Source of the DNA: an uncultured Gammaproteobacteria bacterium
GTDB taxonomy: Bacteria > Pseudomonadota > Gammaproteobacteria > Arenicellales > UBA868
Length of the DNA stretch: 64,000 nt
NCBI GenBank assembly: GCA_905612355.1
Contig: CAJQRU010000072.1
Coordinates: 53,185-117,184, forward strand
Direction of reading: 5' to 3'
Both the position numbers and the translations under genes were made by a program. The notes below the pieces were generated by a model. That model saw nothing but the letters and a program-made list of their open reading frames with translations, was not told the origin of the DNA and did no database searches. Of this stretch, positions 25,860 through 34,732 are shown in pieces. Within the stretch, counting starts at the first letter, position 1, and the number at the start of each line of letters is the position of its first letter.

Positions 25860-26780
25860 ATGAGCAGACCATTATTTAACGATGTTCGACGGGTTGCCTG
25901 CGTGGGATCCGGTACGATTGGTGCAGCGTGGGCAGCGTGTTTTCTCTCGCGCGGAATCGAAGTATTTGCCACTGACCCTAATCCGGCGGCAGAAGCTCAT
26001 TTGGAGAAAGCAATCGACGCGGCTTGGCCTAAATTAGTGGCCATCGGGTTACCGAGCGAAGCCGATCGCTCTCAGCTGCACTTTACCAACGATATGACTG
26101 AGGCGGTATCGGGAGCGGACTTTATTCAAGAAAGCGCCCCGGATAACGAGGATCTCAAGATGGAGTTAATAGGACAAATTAGCGAATCGTGTCCCATCGA
26201 TAGTGTTATTGCGAGTTCTTCATCGACCTTTCTACCCAGCCGTCTGGCGAGTCGTTGCACAAATCCCGAGCGAGTCATCGTTGGTCACCCGTTCGTCCCG
26301 GTTTACCTCATTCCACTGGTTGAGGTGGTCGGTGGCGCGCAAACATCGCTCGACGTTCTCGACTGGGCGACAGGCTTCTATGATCGATTAGGCAAGGCGC
26401 CGCTAAGATTGAAAACAGAAATAGAGGGCTATATCGCCAATCGGTTACAGCGCGTAGTTTTTGAAGAAGCGTTGGCGTTAGTGGCCAAAGGCATCTGTGA
26501 CTATGATGACATCGATAAGGCGGTAACCTTGGGGCCGGGACTGCGATGGGCTATTCAGGGGCCGATCCTTCATCGTCATCTGGGCGGAGGAAAAGGCGGC
26601 GTACGCCATATGATTGATCACTTTGGTTGGGATGGAGAACCGGGCGGAGAAAACCAGTTTATTGAGGCCATTAATGATCGTTGGGGTCACACAACGATTG
26701 ATGAATTGGAGGATTGGCGTGACGATAATCTGGTGACCATGTTAAAACATTTACGATCTGCACCCGCGGCAAAGGACTAG
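25860..26780 (+). CDS. 3-hydroxyacyl-CoA dehydrogenase-family protein, L-carnitine dehydrogenase-like
   Basis: 306 residues from ATG 25860, chosen because it gives MSRPLFNDVRRVACVGSGTI, placing the Rossmann GSGTIGAAWAA where the family has it. It has a single NAD-binding domain plus the 3HCDH C-terminal domain, like L-carnitine dehydrogenase and lambda-crystallin. SSSSTF and GHPFVPVYLIPLVEVV (catalytic His region) are visible. It oxidises a 3-hydroxy acid rather than necessarily a CoA ester. The usual carnitine-pathway partners (3-keto acid cleavage enzyme, thioesterase) are absent, so the substrate is unsure. First gene of the plus-strand TRAP/hydantoinase series. Confidence 0.85.
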   Translation: MSRPLFNDVRRVACVGSGTIGAAWAACFLSRGIEVFATDPNPAAEAHLEKAIDAAWPKLVAIGLPSEADRSQLHFTNDMTEAVSGADFIQESAPDNEDLKMELIGQISESCPIDSVIASSSSTFLPSRLASRCTNPERVIVGHPFVPVYLIPLVEVVGGAQTSLDVLDWATGFYDRLGKAPLRLKTEIEGYIANRLQRVVFEEALALVAKGICDYDDIDKAVTLGPGLRWAIQGPILHRHLGGGKGGVRHMIDHFGWDGEPGGENQFIEAINDRWGHTTIDELEDWRDDNLVTMLKHLRSAPAAKD

Positions 26781-26823
26781 GGTTCTACTGGCGGTAGATA
26801 ACACGCTGTCAGTTAACAATGTC

Positions 26824-27747
26824 ATGATGAACAACGAAGACCTGATTGGTGAAGTCGTTAGGGTGCGTGGCGAAACAGAACAGCGCATTCCCTTAGTGCT
26901 CGATTCGCCTCACAGTGGAACGTTCTACCCAAAAGATTTTGGGCATCAAGTGCCACTTGAACAGCTGCGATGGGGAGAAGACACCCATGTGGAACGACTG
27001 TTCGAAGATGTCCTCGATATAGGCGGTGTAATGGTCGACGCCTTATTTCCTAGAACCTATATCGATCCGAACAGGGCGCGGACTGATCTCAATGTAGACC
27101 ACTTATCAATCGACGGCGCTGACAAGCTCCCATTTGAGTTGAAACCCTCTGTTAAGAGTGAGCGAGGAATCGGACTGATCTGGACTCGAGCGCCTGTGCT
27201 GGGCGGGCCGATGTACCCACACCCGATCTCGCCAGCGGCGGTGCTGCATCGTTTGTCCAAGTATTACGATCCGTATCACGACAAGACTCGAAAAACGCTC
27301 GATGCGACGCACCGGCGATTCGGGCATTTTATTCACGTGAACTGTCATTCGATGGCTAGCCGAGCCGGTCCCCTTACTGCGAATAATGAGGAGCCGATGC
27401 GACCTGATTTTGTTATTGGTGACCGGGATGGTACGACTTGTGCGCAGAGCGTAACGCGTTGGTTAGAACACATCCTAAAGCGAGAAGGTTACAGTGTGTC
27501 CGTAAATGATCCCTATAAGGGCGTGGAACTGGTACGGGCCTACAGCGATCCGAAGCTGGGGCGACATTCGGTCCAGCTTGAGGTGAATCGGGCCTTGTAT
27601 ATGAATGAAAAAACCAGAGAGCCTATTGCACAGTTTAGCGAGATACAGCGCCTTCTGGGTCGGGTGATGAGGGGGCTGCTTGAGTGGGACGCGTCAGGTA
27701 GCAAAGCGTTCAAAACAACAGTCCGCCGAATCCAGCAAAGCCCATAA
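26824..27747 (+). CDS. N-formylglutamate amidohydrolase-family protein
   Basis: 307 residues of the zinc-dependent N-formylglutamate amidohydrolase family (HutG type 2). Recognisable segments are LVLDSPHSGTFYP, TYIDPNRARTDLN and HFIHVNCHSM, with a late region GRHSVQLEVNRALYM. The characterised reaction is deformylation of N-formyl-L-glutamate at the end of one histidine route. No other histidine-degradation gene lies here, so a related N-acyl amino acid produced by the adjacent HyuA/HyuB pathway is plausible. An ATG one codon in is an alternative start; no clear ribosome site is seen. Confidence 0.88.
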   Translation: MMNNEDLIGEVVRVRGETEQRIPLVLDSPHSGTFYPKDFGHQVPLEQLRWGEDTHVERLFEDVLDIGGVMVDALFPRTYIDPNRARTDLNVDHLSIDGADKLPFELKPSVKSERGIGLIWTRAPVLGGPMYPHPISPAAVLHRLSKYYDPYHDKTRKTLDATHRRFGHFIHVNCHSMASRAGPLTANNEEPMRPDFVIGDRDGTTCAQSVTRWLEHILKREGYSVSVNDPYKGVELVRAYSDPKLGRHSVQLEVNRALYMNEKTREPIAQFSEIQRLLGRVMRGLLEWDASGSKAFKTTVRRIQQSP

Positions 27748-27865
27748 AATCGACGAGTCGTCCATGTTTGTTGTCGCAATCTGATCGTTTTTGTGAATTG
27801 TGTTAACGTCTCTATCGGAGGTGTACGTTTTGCTATCAGAACAATTTCAAAAGGAGGAGACATTC

Positions 27866-28891
27866 ATGAATCGATCAATACAATGCGGTCTTGGTCTAGT
27901 GGCTGGTATCGCCGCGCTGTTCGCTGTTAGTGGTGCGGTGCTTGCTGCCGAATTTAAATTTGATTTAGCCAATGAGTACCAGGCAGGTTCCTTGCCTGGA
28001 CAGACCGATGCCGATTTTGCTAAAGCAGTAACGGTTACCAGTGGCGGGCGGATTGCAGTCACAAATCATCCAGGTGGAGGACTCGGTTTTAAATCACGCC
28101 AGCACTTTGAGGCGGTGATGGATGGAGCCGTACCCATCGCAAGTACTCCCTTCTCGTCCTTAGAGAAAATTGAACCCATTTTCGATCTGCAGAGTTTGCC
28201 GTTTATCACGACCACCGTGAATGAAACGGAAGCCATGTTTATTGTCGCGAAACCTGATTATGAGAAGGCTTTTAATAAGCACAATCAGACACTGCTTTAC
28301 GGCGCGCCGTGGACTCCCCAAGGCATCTGGGAAAAGACCAAGATTCGCAAGCCTGAGGACCTGAAGGGCCTGAAGATTCGGACTTATAACGCGCAGGGTG
28401 CTGAAGTCCTGAAGGCTGCCGGGGCTTCACCTATCCAGTTGAGTTGGGCCGATGTTATTCCAGCGCTCAGCAACGGTACCATTACGGGTGTATTAACCTC
28501 TGACGAAGGTGGGGTTAACTCAAAGTTCTGGGAATTGGGGTGCAAATATTTCAATTCCATCGGTTTTGCGATGGGCATCAATGCGGTCACTATGAATCTT
28601 GACTCCTACAACGCTTTGCCCGTTGAAATGAAGATTGCTTTGCGGGTTGCTGCTGACCGTGCCGAGCAAGCCGCATGGTTGCGCGCGCGATCTCGCGTAT
28701 CGGCGAATAAAGACACGCTGAAGTCGGCTGGAGGAGAATATGTTGACGACGTTCCGGCATCCGTGATCGATCACATCAAGGTAGCTGCGGCACCATTAAA
28801 GAAAGCTTGGATAAAGAATATGGGCGCAGACGAGGCCGCAAAAATCATGGCGAAGTTTGATGCATTCATGAAGGCTAACTACGGCGGTTAA
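27866..28891 (+). CDS. dctP: TRAP transporter substrate-binding protein (DctP)
   Basis: Periplasmic solute receptor, 341 residues from ATG 27866, preceded by a strong AAGGAGGAG ribosome site. The signal peptide spans about residues 1-27 (hydrophobic core LGLVAGIAALFAVSGAVLA, cleavage after the Ala before AEFKF). The conserved ligand-anchoring Arg lies in LKGLKIRTYNAQG. TRAP receptors bind organic acids through this Arg, so the substrate is probably a carboxylate. The permease genes follow, separated by a hairpin. With the hydantoinase genes downstream, it likely imports the compound this operon degrades. Confidence 0.93.
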   Translation: MNRSIQCGLGLVAGIAALFAVSGAVLAAEFKFDLANEYQAGSLPGQTDADFAKAVTVTSGGRIAVTNHPGGGLGFKSRQHFEAVMDGAVPIASTPFSSLEKIEPIFDLQSLPFITTTVNETEAMFIVAKPDYEKAFNKHNQTLLYGAPWTPQGIWEKTKIRKPEDLKGLKIRTYNAQGAEVLKAAGASPIQLSWADVIPALSNGTITGVLTSDEGGVNSKFWELGCKYFNSIGFAMGINAVTMNLDSYNALPVEMKIALRVAADRAEQAAWLRARSRVSANKDTLKSAGGEYVDDVPASVIDHIKVAAAPLKKAWIKNMGADEAAKIMAKFDAFMKANYGG

Positions 28892-28933
28892 AATAACCTA
28901 GGTTCTCAGTTTCAATCGAGTATCGAAAACGAA

Positions 28934-28963
28934 CCAGCCCCTGGCGTCCGCGTTAGGGGCTGG
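28934..28963 (+). promoter_or_regulatory. 9-bp hairpin between dctP and dctQ
   Basis: CCAGCCCCT (28934-28942) pairs perfectly with AGGGGCTGG (28955-28963) around a 12-nt loop. No T-run follows. Its place between receptor and permease genes suggests partial termination or 3' protection of the dctP transcript so the receptor is made in excess. It ends 24 bp before the dctQ start. Confidence 0.6.
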
Positions 28964-28986
28964 AATCGAATGAGTCGGGACAGCGC

Positions 28987-29517
28987 ATGAAAACATTTCA
29001 GACCATTGTTTTCTTTATATCCCGGGCCGCGGCAGTCCTCGCGGGCGTGATTATTGTCTATATGGTTTGCCACATATTGCTGGAAATTTTCGTGCGCAGT
29101 GCTTTCGCTACCTCTACCTTTTCTTTGGACGAGTTGATTGGGTACAGTGTTGCGGCTTGTGCTTACCTTGGTCTGGGTTACACCCTTGAAAAGGGTGGAT
29201 TAATTCGCGTCAATCTTGTTTTATCGAAAATGAACCCATTATCTCGTGCCCGAAAAATCATCGAGGTGCTGTGCTGCATCGGCACTTTGATCGCTATGGG
29301 ACTGCCGCTCTGGTATTTCGGGCGTAGCGTCATCATAAAGTATGGCAGCGGATACACCAGCGGCACGATGCTGAATGCGCCGCAGTGGATTCCCGAGGGC
29401 TTTCTTCTGGTGGGTCTCATTATTTTTTGGATCCAATTACTGGCTTACCTCTTCAGGGTCTTGGGAAATCAAGTTGATTTGGATGCCACTCGTGCTGCTA
29501 ATCTTGGGATCGAGTGA
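28987..29517 (+). CDS. dctQ: TRAP transporter small permease (DctQ)
   Basis: 176 residues with four membrane helices, the small membrane subunit of a TRAP transporter. Helices are near residues 6-26, 43-62 (including SLDELIGYSVAACAYLGLGY, a family-typical region), 87-107 and 131-152. It joins DctM to form the membrane pump driven by the sodium or proton gradient. The ATG at 28987 follows GGGACAGCGC; dctM follows after 34 bp. Confidence 0.92.
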   Translation: MKTFQTIVFFISRAAAVLAGVIIVYMVCHILLEIFVRSAFATSTFSLDELIGYSVAACAYLGLGYTLEKGGLIRVNLVLSKMNPLSRARKIIEVLCCIGTLIAMGLPLWYFGRSVIIKYGSGYTSGTMLNAPQWIPEGFLLVGLIIFWIQLLAYLFRVLGNQVDLDATRAANLGIE

Positions 29518-29551
29518 CATCGTCAGGGTCTATTAAAACAGAGTTAATCCG

Positions 29552-30886
29552 ATGACAGAACTCATTGCTGCTCAACCGCTTTTAGTCGCCGTTTTGGTGT
29601 TAGGGATTATGTTTCTATTCCTCGGCATGGGCATCTGGGTGTTTGCAGCATTGACTCTGGTTAGTCTGACCGGACTCGTTGTCTTTTTGGATATGCCCAT
29701 CGATCGACTGGGTGTCATTGTCAAAGGCACGATGTGGAGAACCGCCAATACGTGGGAGTTGGCTGCCATACCTATTTTCGTATGGATGGGAGAGTTAATT
29801 TTTAGAACGGATGTATCCGAACGACTCTTTAAGGGGCTAGAGCCGTGGGTTGATCTAATCCCTGGACGGTTATTCCATACCAATATTGCCGGCTGCACTC
29901 TCTTTGCCGCGGTCAGCGGGTCTAGTGTGGCAACGACGGCAACCATTGGTCGCATTACAACAAAGGCGTTAAAAGAGCGGGGCTATAACGAATGGCTGTC
30001 CGTTGGGTCACTGGCGGGTGCGGGAAGTTTGGGTTTAATGATTCCACCGTCAATCGTGATGATTATTTATGGAGTGCTCGCGGAAGTGTCGATTGCTCGA
30101 TTGTTTGCGGCGGGCCTTTTCCCCGGATTACTCGCGGCAGGTCTTTACTCTACGTTTATCGCGTTACGCTGTTCCATTAACCCAGATCTGGTTCCGAAAC
30201 GGGCGGAAGTGCGGTACACCAACGGCGATCGGCTGCGTGGTCTGGTTCTGATGCTTCCCATATTGGTGCTGATCCCATTGGTGCTAGGGGGCATTTACAG
30301 CGGATTGGCGACGCCTTCGGAGGCAGCGGCACTGGGGCTAACGGGAACATTAATTATCACCACTGTGATGAGACAGTTGACTTGGAAGGTGTTGGTGGAA
30401 TCCCTGGGTGGCGCGGTCCGTATTACGTGCATGGCCTTATCTATTCTTGTGGCCGCGGGGATCTTGTCTTCAGCTATGGGCTTTCTTCACATCCCACAAG
30501 AAATCTCGAAGCTAATAGTCAGCCTGGAGCTTGGACCCTATGGTTTAATTTTAATTATTGGTATTTTTTACCTGGTTTTAGGTTTATTTATGGAGGGCTT
30601 ATCGATTTGCGTGATGAGCCTTCCCATCACATTACCCTTAATTATTGGGGCCGGTTACGATCCGATCTGGTTCGGAATCTTTTTGGTAATAACGGTTGAG
30701 TTGGCACAGGTGACGCCTCCTGTGGGCTTTAATCTCTTTGTCCTACAGGCCTTATCCGGCCAACCCATCGAAAAAGTCGCAATCGCCGCCTTTCCTTTTT
30801 TCTTACTGTTGGCATCTACTGCGGTGTTATTGGTTTTCTTCCCGCAAATCGCTTTATGGTTGCCTGATCAATTGTATAGTCGTTAG
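29552..30886 (+). CDS. dctM: TRAP transporter large permease (DctM)
   Basis: 444 residues, about 12 hydrophobic segments, the normal size for the large TRAP subunit. Typical segments are FAAVSGSSVATTATIG, GSLAGAGSLGLMIPPSIVMIIYG, and near the end VELAQVTPPVGFNLFVLQ. With DctQ and DctP this makes a complete tripartite importer. It is followed after 115 bp by hyuB on the same strand, with a small hairpin in between. Confidence 0.94.
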   Translation: MTELIAAQPLLVAVLVLGIMFLFLGMGIWVFAALTLVSLTGLVVFLDMPIDRLGVIVKGTMWRTANTWELAAIPIFVWMGELIFRTDVSERLFKGLEPWVDLIPGRLFHTNIAGCTLFAAVSGSSVATTATIGRITTKALKERGYNEWLSVGSLAGAGSLGLMIPPSIVMIIYGVLAEVSIARLFAAGLFPGLLAAGLYSTFIALRCSINPDLVPKRAEVRYTNGDRLRGLVLMLPILVLIPLVLGGIYSGLATPSEAAALGLTGTLIITTVMRQLTWKVLVESLGGAVRITCMALSILVAAGILSSAMGFLHIPQEISKLIVSLELGPYGLILIIGIFYLVLGLFMEGLSICVMSLPITLPLIIGAGYDPIWFGIFLVITVELAQVTPPVGFNLFVLQALSGQPIEKVAIAAFPFFLLLASTAVLLVFFPQIALWLPDQLYSR

Positions 30887-30920
30887 TAAGTTTGTCTTAT
30901 CCTGCGTGTTGACCCGCTGA

Positions 30921-30937
30921 CTCTGCCTGCTGCAGAG
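30921..30937 (+). terminator. short hairpin between dctM and hyuB
   Basis: CTCTGC (30921-30926) pairs with GCAGAG (30932-30937) around a 5-nt loop. There is no T-run, so it would at best attenuate. It is the only secondary-structure signal I see in the 115-bp gap. Confidence 0.25.
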
Positions 30938-31001
30938 ACTAGGCTGCTGTTGGGCACAACCAGTAATCCTTTATTTAGGGATCTAAATATAGAGACGTAT
31001 T

Positions 31002-32678
31002 ATGAGGATCCAAGTTGATCCAACCACACTTGCAGTTTTAAAAGGACGGCTAGAACAGTTAGCTGACGAGATGGACGCTAACCTTTTTCGTTCAGCATTT
31101 AATCCTATTATTGCCGAAGCCCGCGATGCAAGTCATGGCTTGTATCACCCGGCAACTGGCGAAACATTGATCCAAGGTAAGAATGGATTGCCGATATTTG
31201 TTGGGACAATGGCTTTTGCCGTTAAATACTTGATTGATCACTTAATACAAAACGACGTCACTATCCAAGACGGTGATGTTTACTTGTTCAATGACCCATA
31301 TGATGGAGGCACGCACCTTTCAGACTTCAAATTGGTTCGGCCCTATTTCAGCGACGGTAGGATATTTTGCTTTATCGCTTCCGTCGCGCACTGGCATGAC
31401 GTAGGAGGCAACGTACCGGGAAACTACAATCCTGCGGCAACGGAATGTCATCAGGAAGCGGTCTTGATTCCTCCGGTACTCCTAATCAATCGGGGAATTG
31501 TGAATCAGGACATAGTCAGTATTTTGCAGGCGAATTCGAGGTTACCGACATCATTGATTGGTGATTTAAAGGCACAGATCGGTGCGCTCGAACTCGGTTG
31601 CAATCGAATGGCTCAACTTTTGAAAGATTTTGATCCGGGCCTCGTGTGGCAGGTTTGCGGGCAGTTAAAAACAATTGCTGAGTCGATGATGCGCGAACAT
31701 GTCTCCCGACTACCAAATGGGTTTTACTCTGCGGAAGACTGGTTAGATAACGATGGCACGACGGCTAGCCCACTGATGGTTGCCGTTGATCTGACCATCA
31801 GTGATGCTAATCTCGTGCTCGATTTTTCCAGAACCGCACTCCAGTGTTCTGGTCCAATTAACGTTTCTAAATCAACCACTATTGCCGCATGTTATGTTGG
31901 ATTAAAACATCTTTTTAAGGACGTGCCGGCTAATTCCGGAGTTTTATCCGCGATTGATTTTATAATTCCAGACGACAGTCTATTAGCCGCAACCGCACCG
32001 AAACCAGTGGGCGGTTACACCGAGACGATTCTTCGAATAATCGACGTCATCTTCGTCGCAATGTCAAAAGCCGATCCAGCCATAGTGAACGGCTGTGCTT
32101 ACGGCACGATAAATGCACTATCGATGTCGGGATACAGGCAATCTGGTGAGCGTTGGGTGTTGTTCTCGTTCTTTGGCGGCGGCCATGGTGGACACCCTGA
32201 AGGAGATGGCCTTAACCATGGAAATGCTCCTATCTCAATGGCGACGATACCGCCGCTCGAGATTTTAGAGGCTGCTTACCCCATTTATTTTTCTAAGTGG
32301 GCGTTGCGTCCCAACAGCGGGGGGCAGGGGCGTTATCGTGGCGGTTTGGGTGCCATATACGAGATCGTATTGCTTGAGGAGCATGCAGATGTTTTTCTCT
32401 TTGGTGACCGCAGTCGTTTTGGTCCTCCGGGAGTGTGCGGGGGTGGTTCTGGAATGGTGAACTCATTCCTTTATGAGCATGACGGTAACATGATTGCGCC
32501 GCCGCTTCTCTCAAAAGCAACCGGTATCCGCTTGAAGAAAGGGCAACGGGTTCGTCTAGAAACTCCCGGGGGAGGGGGTTATGGAGATTCCGCTGAAAGG
32601 AAAGAGCAGGATATAGCTAACGACATTCTTGAGGGTTATGTGACTGATCGATTGGACGTTGAGAGCATTCATGACTGA
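31002..32678 (+). CDS. HyuB-type hydantoinase B/oxoprolinase subunit
   Basis: 558 residues, the most canonical HyuB in the window. The family loop is intact: DVYLFNDPYDGGTHLSDFKLV, then HWHDVGGNVPGNY and QEAVLIPPVLL; the C-terminus has ETPGGGGYGDSAER. The His/Asp residues of the metal site are all present. With the overlapping HyuA it should perform ATP-dependent hydrolysis of a cyclic amide (hydantoin, oxoproline-like) or a related reaction. It follows the TRAP permease genes on the same strand, so substrate import and attack are encoded together. Confidence 0.93.
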   Translation: MRIQVDPTTLAVLKGRLEQLADEMDANLFRSAFNPIIAEARDASHGLYHPATGETLIQGKNGLPIFVGTMAFAVKYLIDHLIQNDVTIQDGDVYLFNDPYDGGTHLSDFKLVRPYFSDGRIFCFIASVAHWHDVGGNVPGNYNPAATECHQEAVLIPPVLLINRGIVNQDIVSILQANSRLPTSLIGDLKAQIGALELGCNRMAQLLKDFDPGLVWQVCGQLKTIAESMMREHVSRLPNGFYSAEDWLDNDGTTASPLMVAVDLTISDANLVLDFSRTALQCSGPINVSKSTTIAACYVGLKHLFKDVPANSGVLSAIDFIIPDDSLLAATAPKPVGGYTETILRIIDVIFVAMSKADPAIVNGCAYGTINALSMSGYRQSGERWVLFSFFGGGHGGHPEGDGLNHGNAPISMATIPPLEILEAAYPIYFSKWALRPNSGGQGRYRGGLGAIYEIVLLEEHADVFLFGDRSRFGPPGVCGGGSGMVNSFLYEHDGNMIAPPLLSKATGIRLKKGQRVRLETPGGGGYGDSAERKEQDIANDILEGYVTDRLDVESIHD

Positions 32679-34719
32679 ATTATCCGCTCAGACGGCAATT
32701 GGGATTGACGTTGGTGGGACGTATACCGATTTGTTTCTGTATGACGCAAAAAATTGCGAGTGTAGTGTGGTCAAAGTGGTTACCGATCATGCTGCTCAAG
32801 CCAATGGTATTGAAGTCGGGTTGAAAAATTGCAATGTCCAATTGAATAACGTTGGGACGATTGTTCATGGTACAACCGTTGGCACTAATGCGTTACTTCA
32901 ACGCACGGGAGCTCGAGTAGGCTTGATTACAACCAAAGGCTTCGGTGATGTTCTCGAAATGCGCCGAAGGGATCGGCCCCAAACGTGGGGGTTGTGGGGT
33001 CGCTTCGATCCAATCATTCCTCGCCATCGTCGCCTTGAAGTAGAAGAACGCACTTTGTCCGATGGAAAGGTGATCCAACCCGTCCACGAAGATGAGATTA
33101 AAGAAGCTGGCCAAAGATTACTGGACATGGGTGCGGAATCGGTTGTCGTTTTTTTTATCAACTCATATGCAAATCAACAAAATGAAACTTATGCAGGTGA
33201 TATTCTTAGAGAGATATGGCCGAACGAGTATGTGTCGACTTCGTCAGAAATTTTACCTGAAATAAGGGAATACGAACGTGCCTCGACTTCAGCGATTAAT
33301 GCTTATCTGCAACCAATTTTAGGACCTTATCTAACCGATCTGGGGGACAGACTTCATCGCCATCACATCGATACCCAGATATTGGTCGTTCAGTCAAATG
33401 GCGGATTAACCAGTACACGTATGGCGTGTCGGGAACCGGTAAGGACGACGCTTTCTGGGCCAGCCGCGGGGGTGATCGGTGCAGCATATATTGCCCATCA
33501 AAGTGGCTACGACAACGTCATTACCTGTGATATGGGTGGTACAAGCTTTGATGTATCACTGATAGCGGATGGTTCCGCATCAATGGTCGCTGAGACGGCG
33601 ATCGATTTTGGTATGGTCACGCGATCTCCGATGATTGAGATCGTGACGATTGGTGCGGGTGGAGGTTCTATCGCTAATGTGGATGCCGGTGGCATACTAG
33701 AGATCGGGCCAGAAAGTGCGGGTTCTGAGCCCGGCCCTGCTTGTTATGGTAAAGGGAACGGGACGCCTACTGTTACCGATGCCAACCTGGTTCTAGGTCG
33801 AATTAACCCTTTGACACCGATTGGGATGGGCATCGGACAACTTGACCTCGATGCAGCGAAGCGGGCCATCGTGTCGCACATTGCAAAACCATTGGGTTTG
33901 GACTTGATGGCCGCTGCGGATGCAATTATACGTGTCGCAAATTCCAAAATGGCCGGTGCGATACGTCTTGTCTCCATCGAAAGAGGTTATCAACCGGAAG
34001 CGTTTGTTTTAATGCCATTTGGCGGTGGGGGAGCTCTGCATGCAGGCGCGTTGATTAAAGATGTTGGACTCTCGAAAGCGGTTATTCCAAGATATCCTGG
34101 AGCAACGAGTGCCTTTGGCTGTGTTGTTGCTGATATTCGATTGGATCGTGTAAAAACCATCAATACTTTATTAAAGCACTTAGATATTAATCGATTAAAT
34201 GAAGAATCCGAACGATTACACCTGGATGGAATGCGGAATCTCGAAGCGTCACAGCTGTCGGTAAAAGAGTTAACGGTTTATCTTGAGCTTGACATGAATT
34301 ATGTCGGTCAAACCCACACGATTACAGTTCAATTACCACAGAATCTGGTCAGTGTGGGACTCATCCGAAAAGCCTTCGAACAGACCTATCGTAGAATATA
34401 TAGCGACGTGTTAGAGGGTATTCCAGTAAGGGTGCTCAATATGCGAATGGTTATGATTGGGAAGCGTCCAGAGTTCGACTTATCACTATTTTTGAATGCG
34501 AAAGTAGAGAGCACGCAAACAAAAACAATTAAGCAAAGAGATGTCTGGGTCGAGGGTGAGTGGCAAAGTGTTCGTGTGTACCAACGTAACCAACTGAATG
34601 CCGGGACAGTCATTGTTGGACCAGCGCTCATTGAGCAGAATGATGCCACAGTCTTTGTTGATGACAAGCTGACTGGTACCGCTGACACATTCGGTAATTT
34701 GACACTGGAATTACAGTAG
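32671..34719 (+). CDS. HyuA-type hydantoinase A/oxoprolinase subunit
   Basis: 682 residues from ATG 32671, which overlaps the end of hyuB by 8 bp (ATGACTGA); a start at 32659 would only add four residues. Motifs are canonical: GIDVGGTYTDLFLYD (11-25), HGTTVGTN (66-73), LSGPAAG, CDMGGTSFDVSL and GAGGGSIA. It should be the ATP-binding partner of the overlapping HyuB. The gene overlap points to equal synthesis and complex formation. An isochorismatase-like gene follows after 13 bp. Confidence 0.94.
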   Translation: MTELSAQTAIGIDVGGTYTDLFLYDAKNCECSVVKVVTDHAAQANGIEVGLKNCNVQLNNVGTIVHGTTVGTNALLQRTGARVGLITTKGFGDVLEMRRRDRPQTWGLWGRFDPIIPRHRRLEVEERTLSDGKVIQPVHEDEIKEAGQRLLDMGAESVVVFFINSYANQQNETYAGDILREIWPNEYVSTSSEILPEIREYERASTSAINAYLQPILGPYLTDLGDRLHRHHIDTQILVVQSNGGLTSTRMACREPVRTTLSGPAAGVIGAAYIAHQSGYDNVITCDMGGTSFDVSLIADGSASMVAETAIDFGMVTRSPMIEIVTIGAGGGSIANVDAGGILEIGPESAGSEPGPACYGKGNGTPTVTDANLVLGRINPLTPIGMGIGQLDLDAAKRAIVSHIAKPLGLDLMAAADAIIRVANSKMAGAIRLVSIERGYQPEAFVLMPFGGGGALHAGALIKDVGLSKAVIPRYPGATSAFGCVVADIRLDRVKTINTLLKHLDINRLNEESERLHLDGMRNLEASQLSVKELTVYLELDMNYVGQTHTITVQLPQNLVSVGLIRKAFEQTYRRIYSDVLEGIPVRVLNMRMVMIGKRPEFDLSLFLNAKVESTQTKTIKQRDVWVEGEWQSVRVYQRNQLNAGTVIVGPALIEQNDATVFVDDKLTGTADTFGNLTLELQ

Positions 34720-34732
34720 TGGGAGCACGGCA

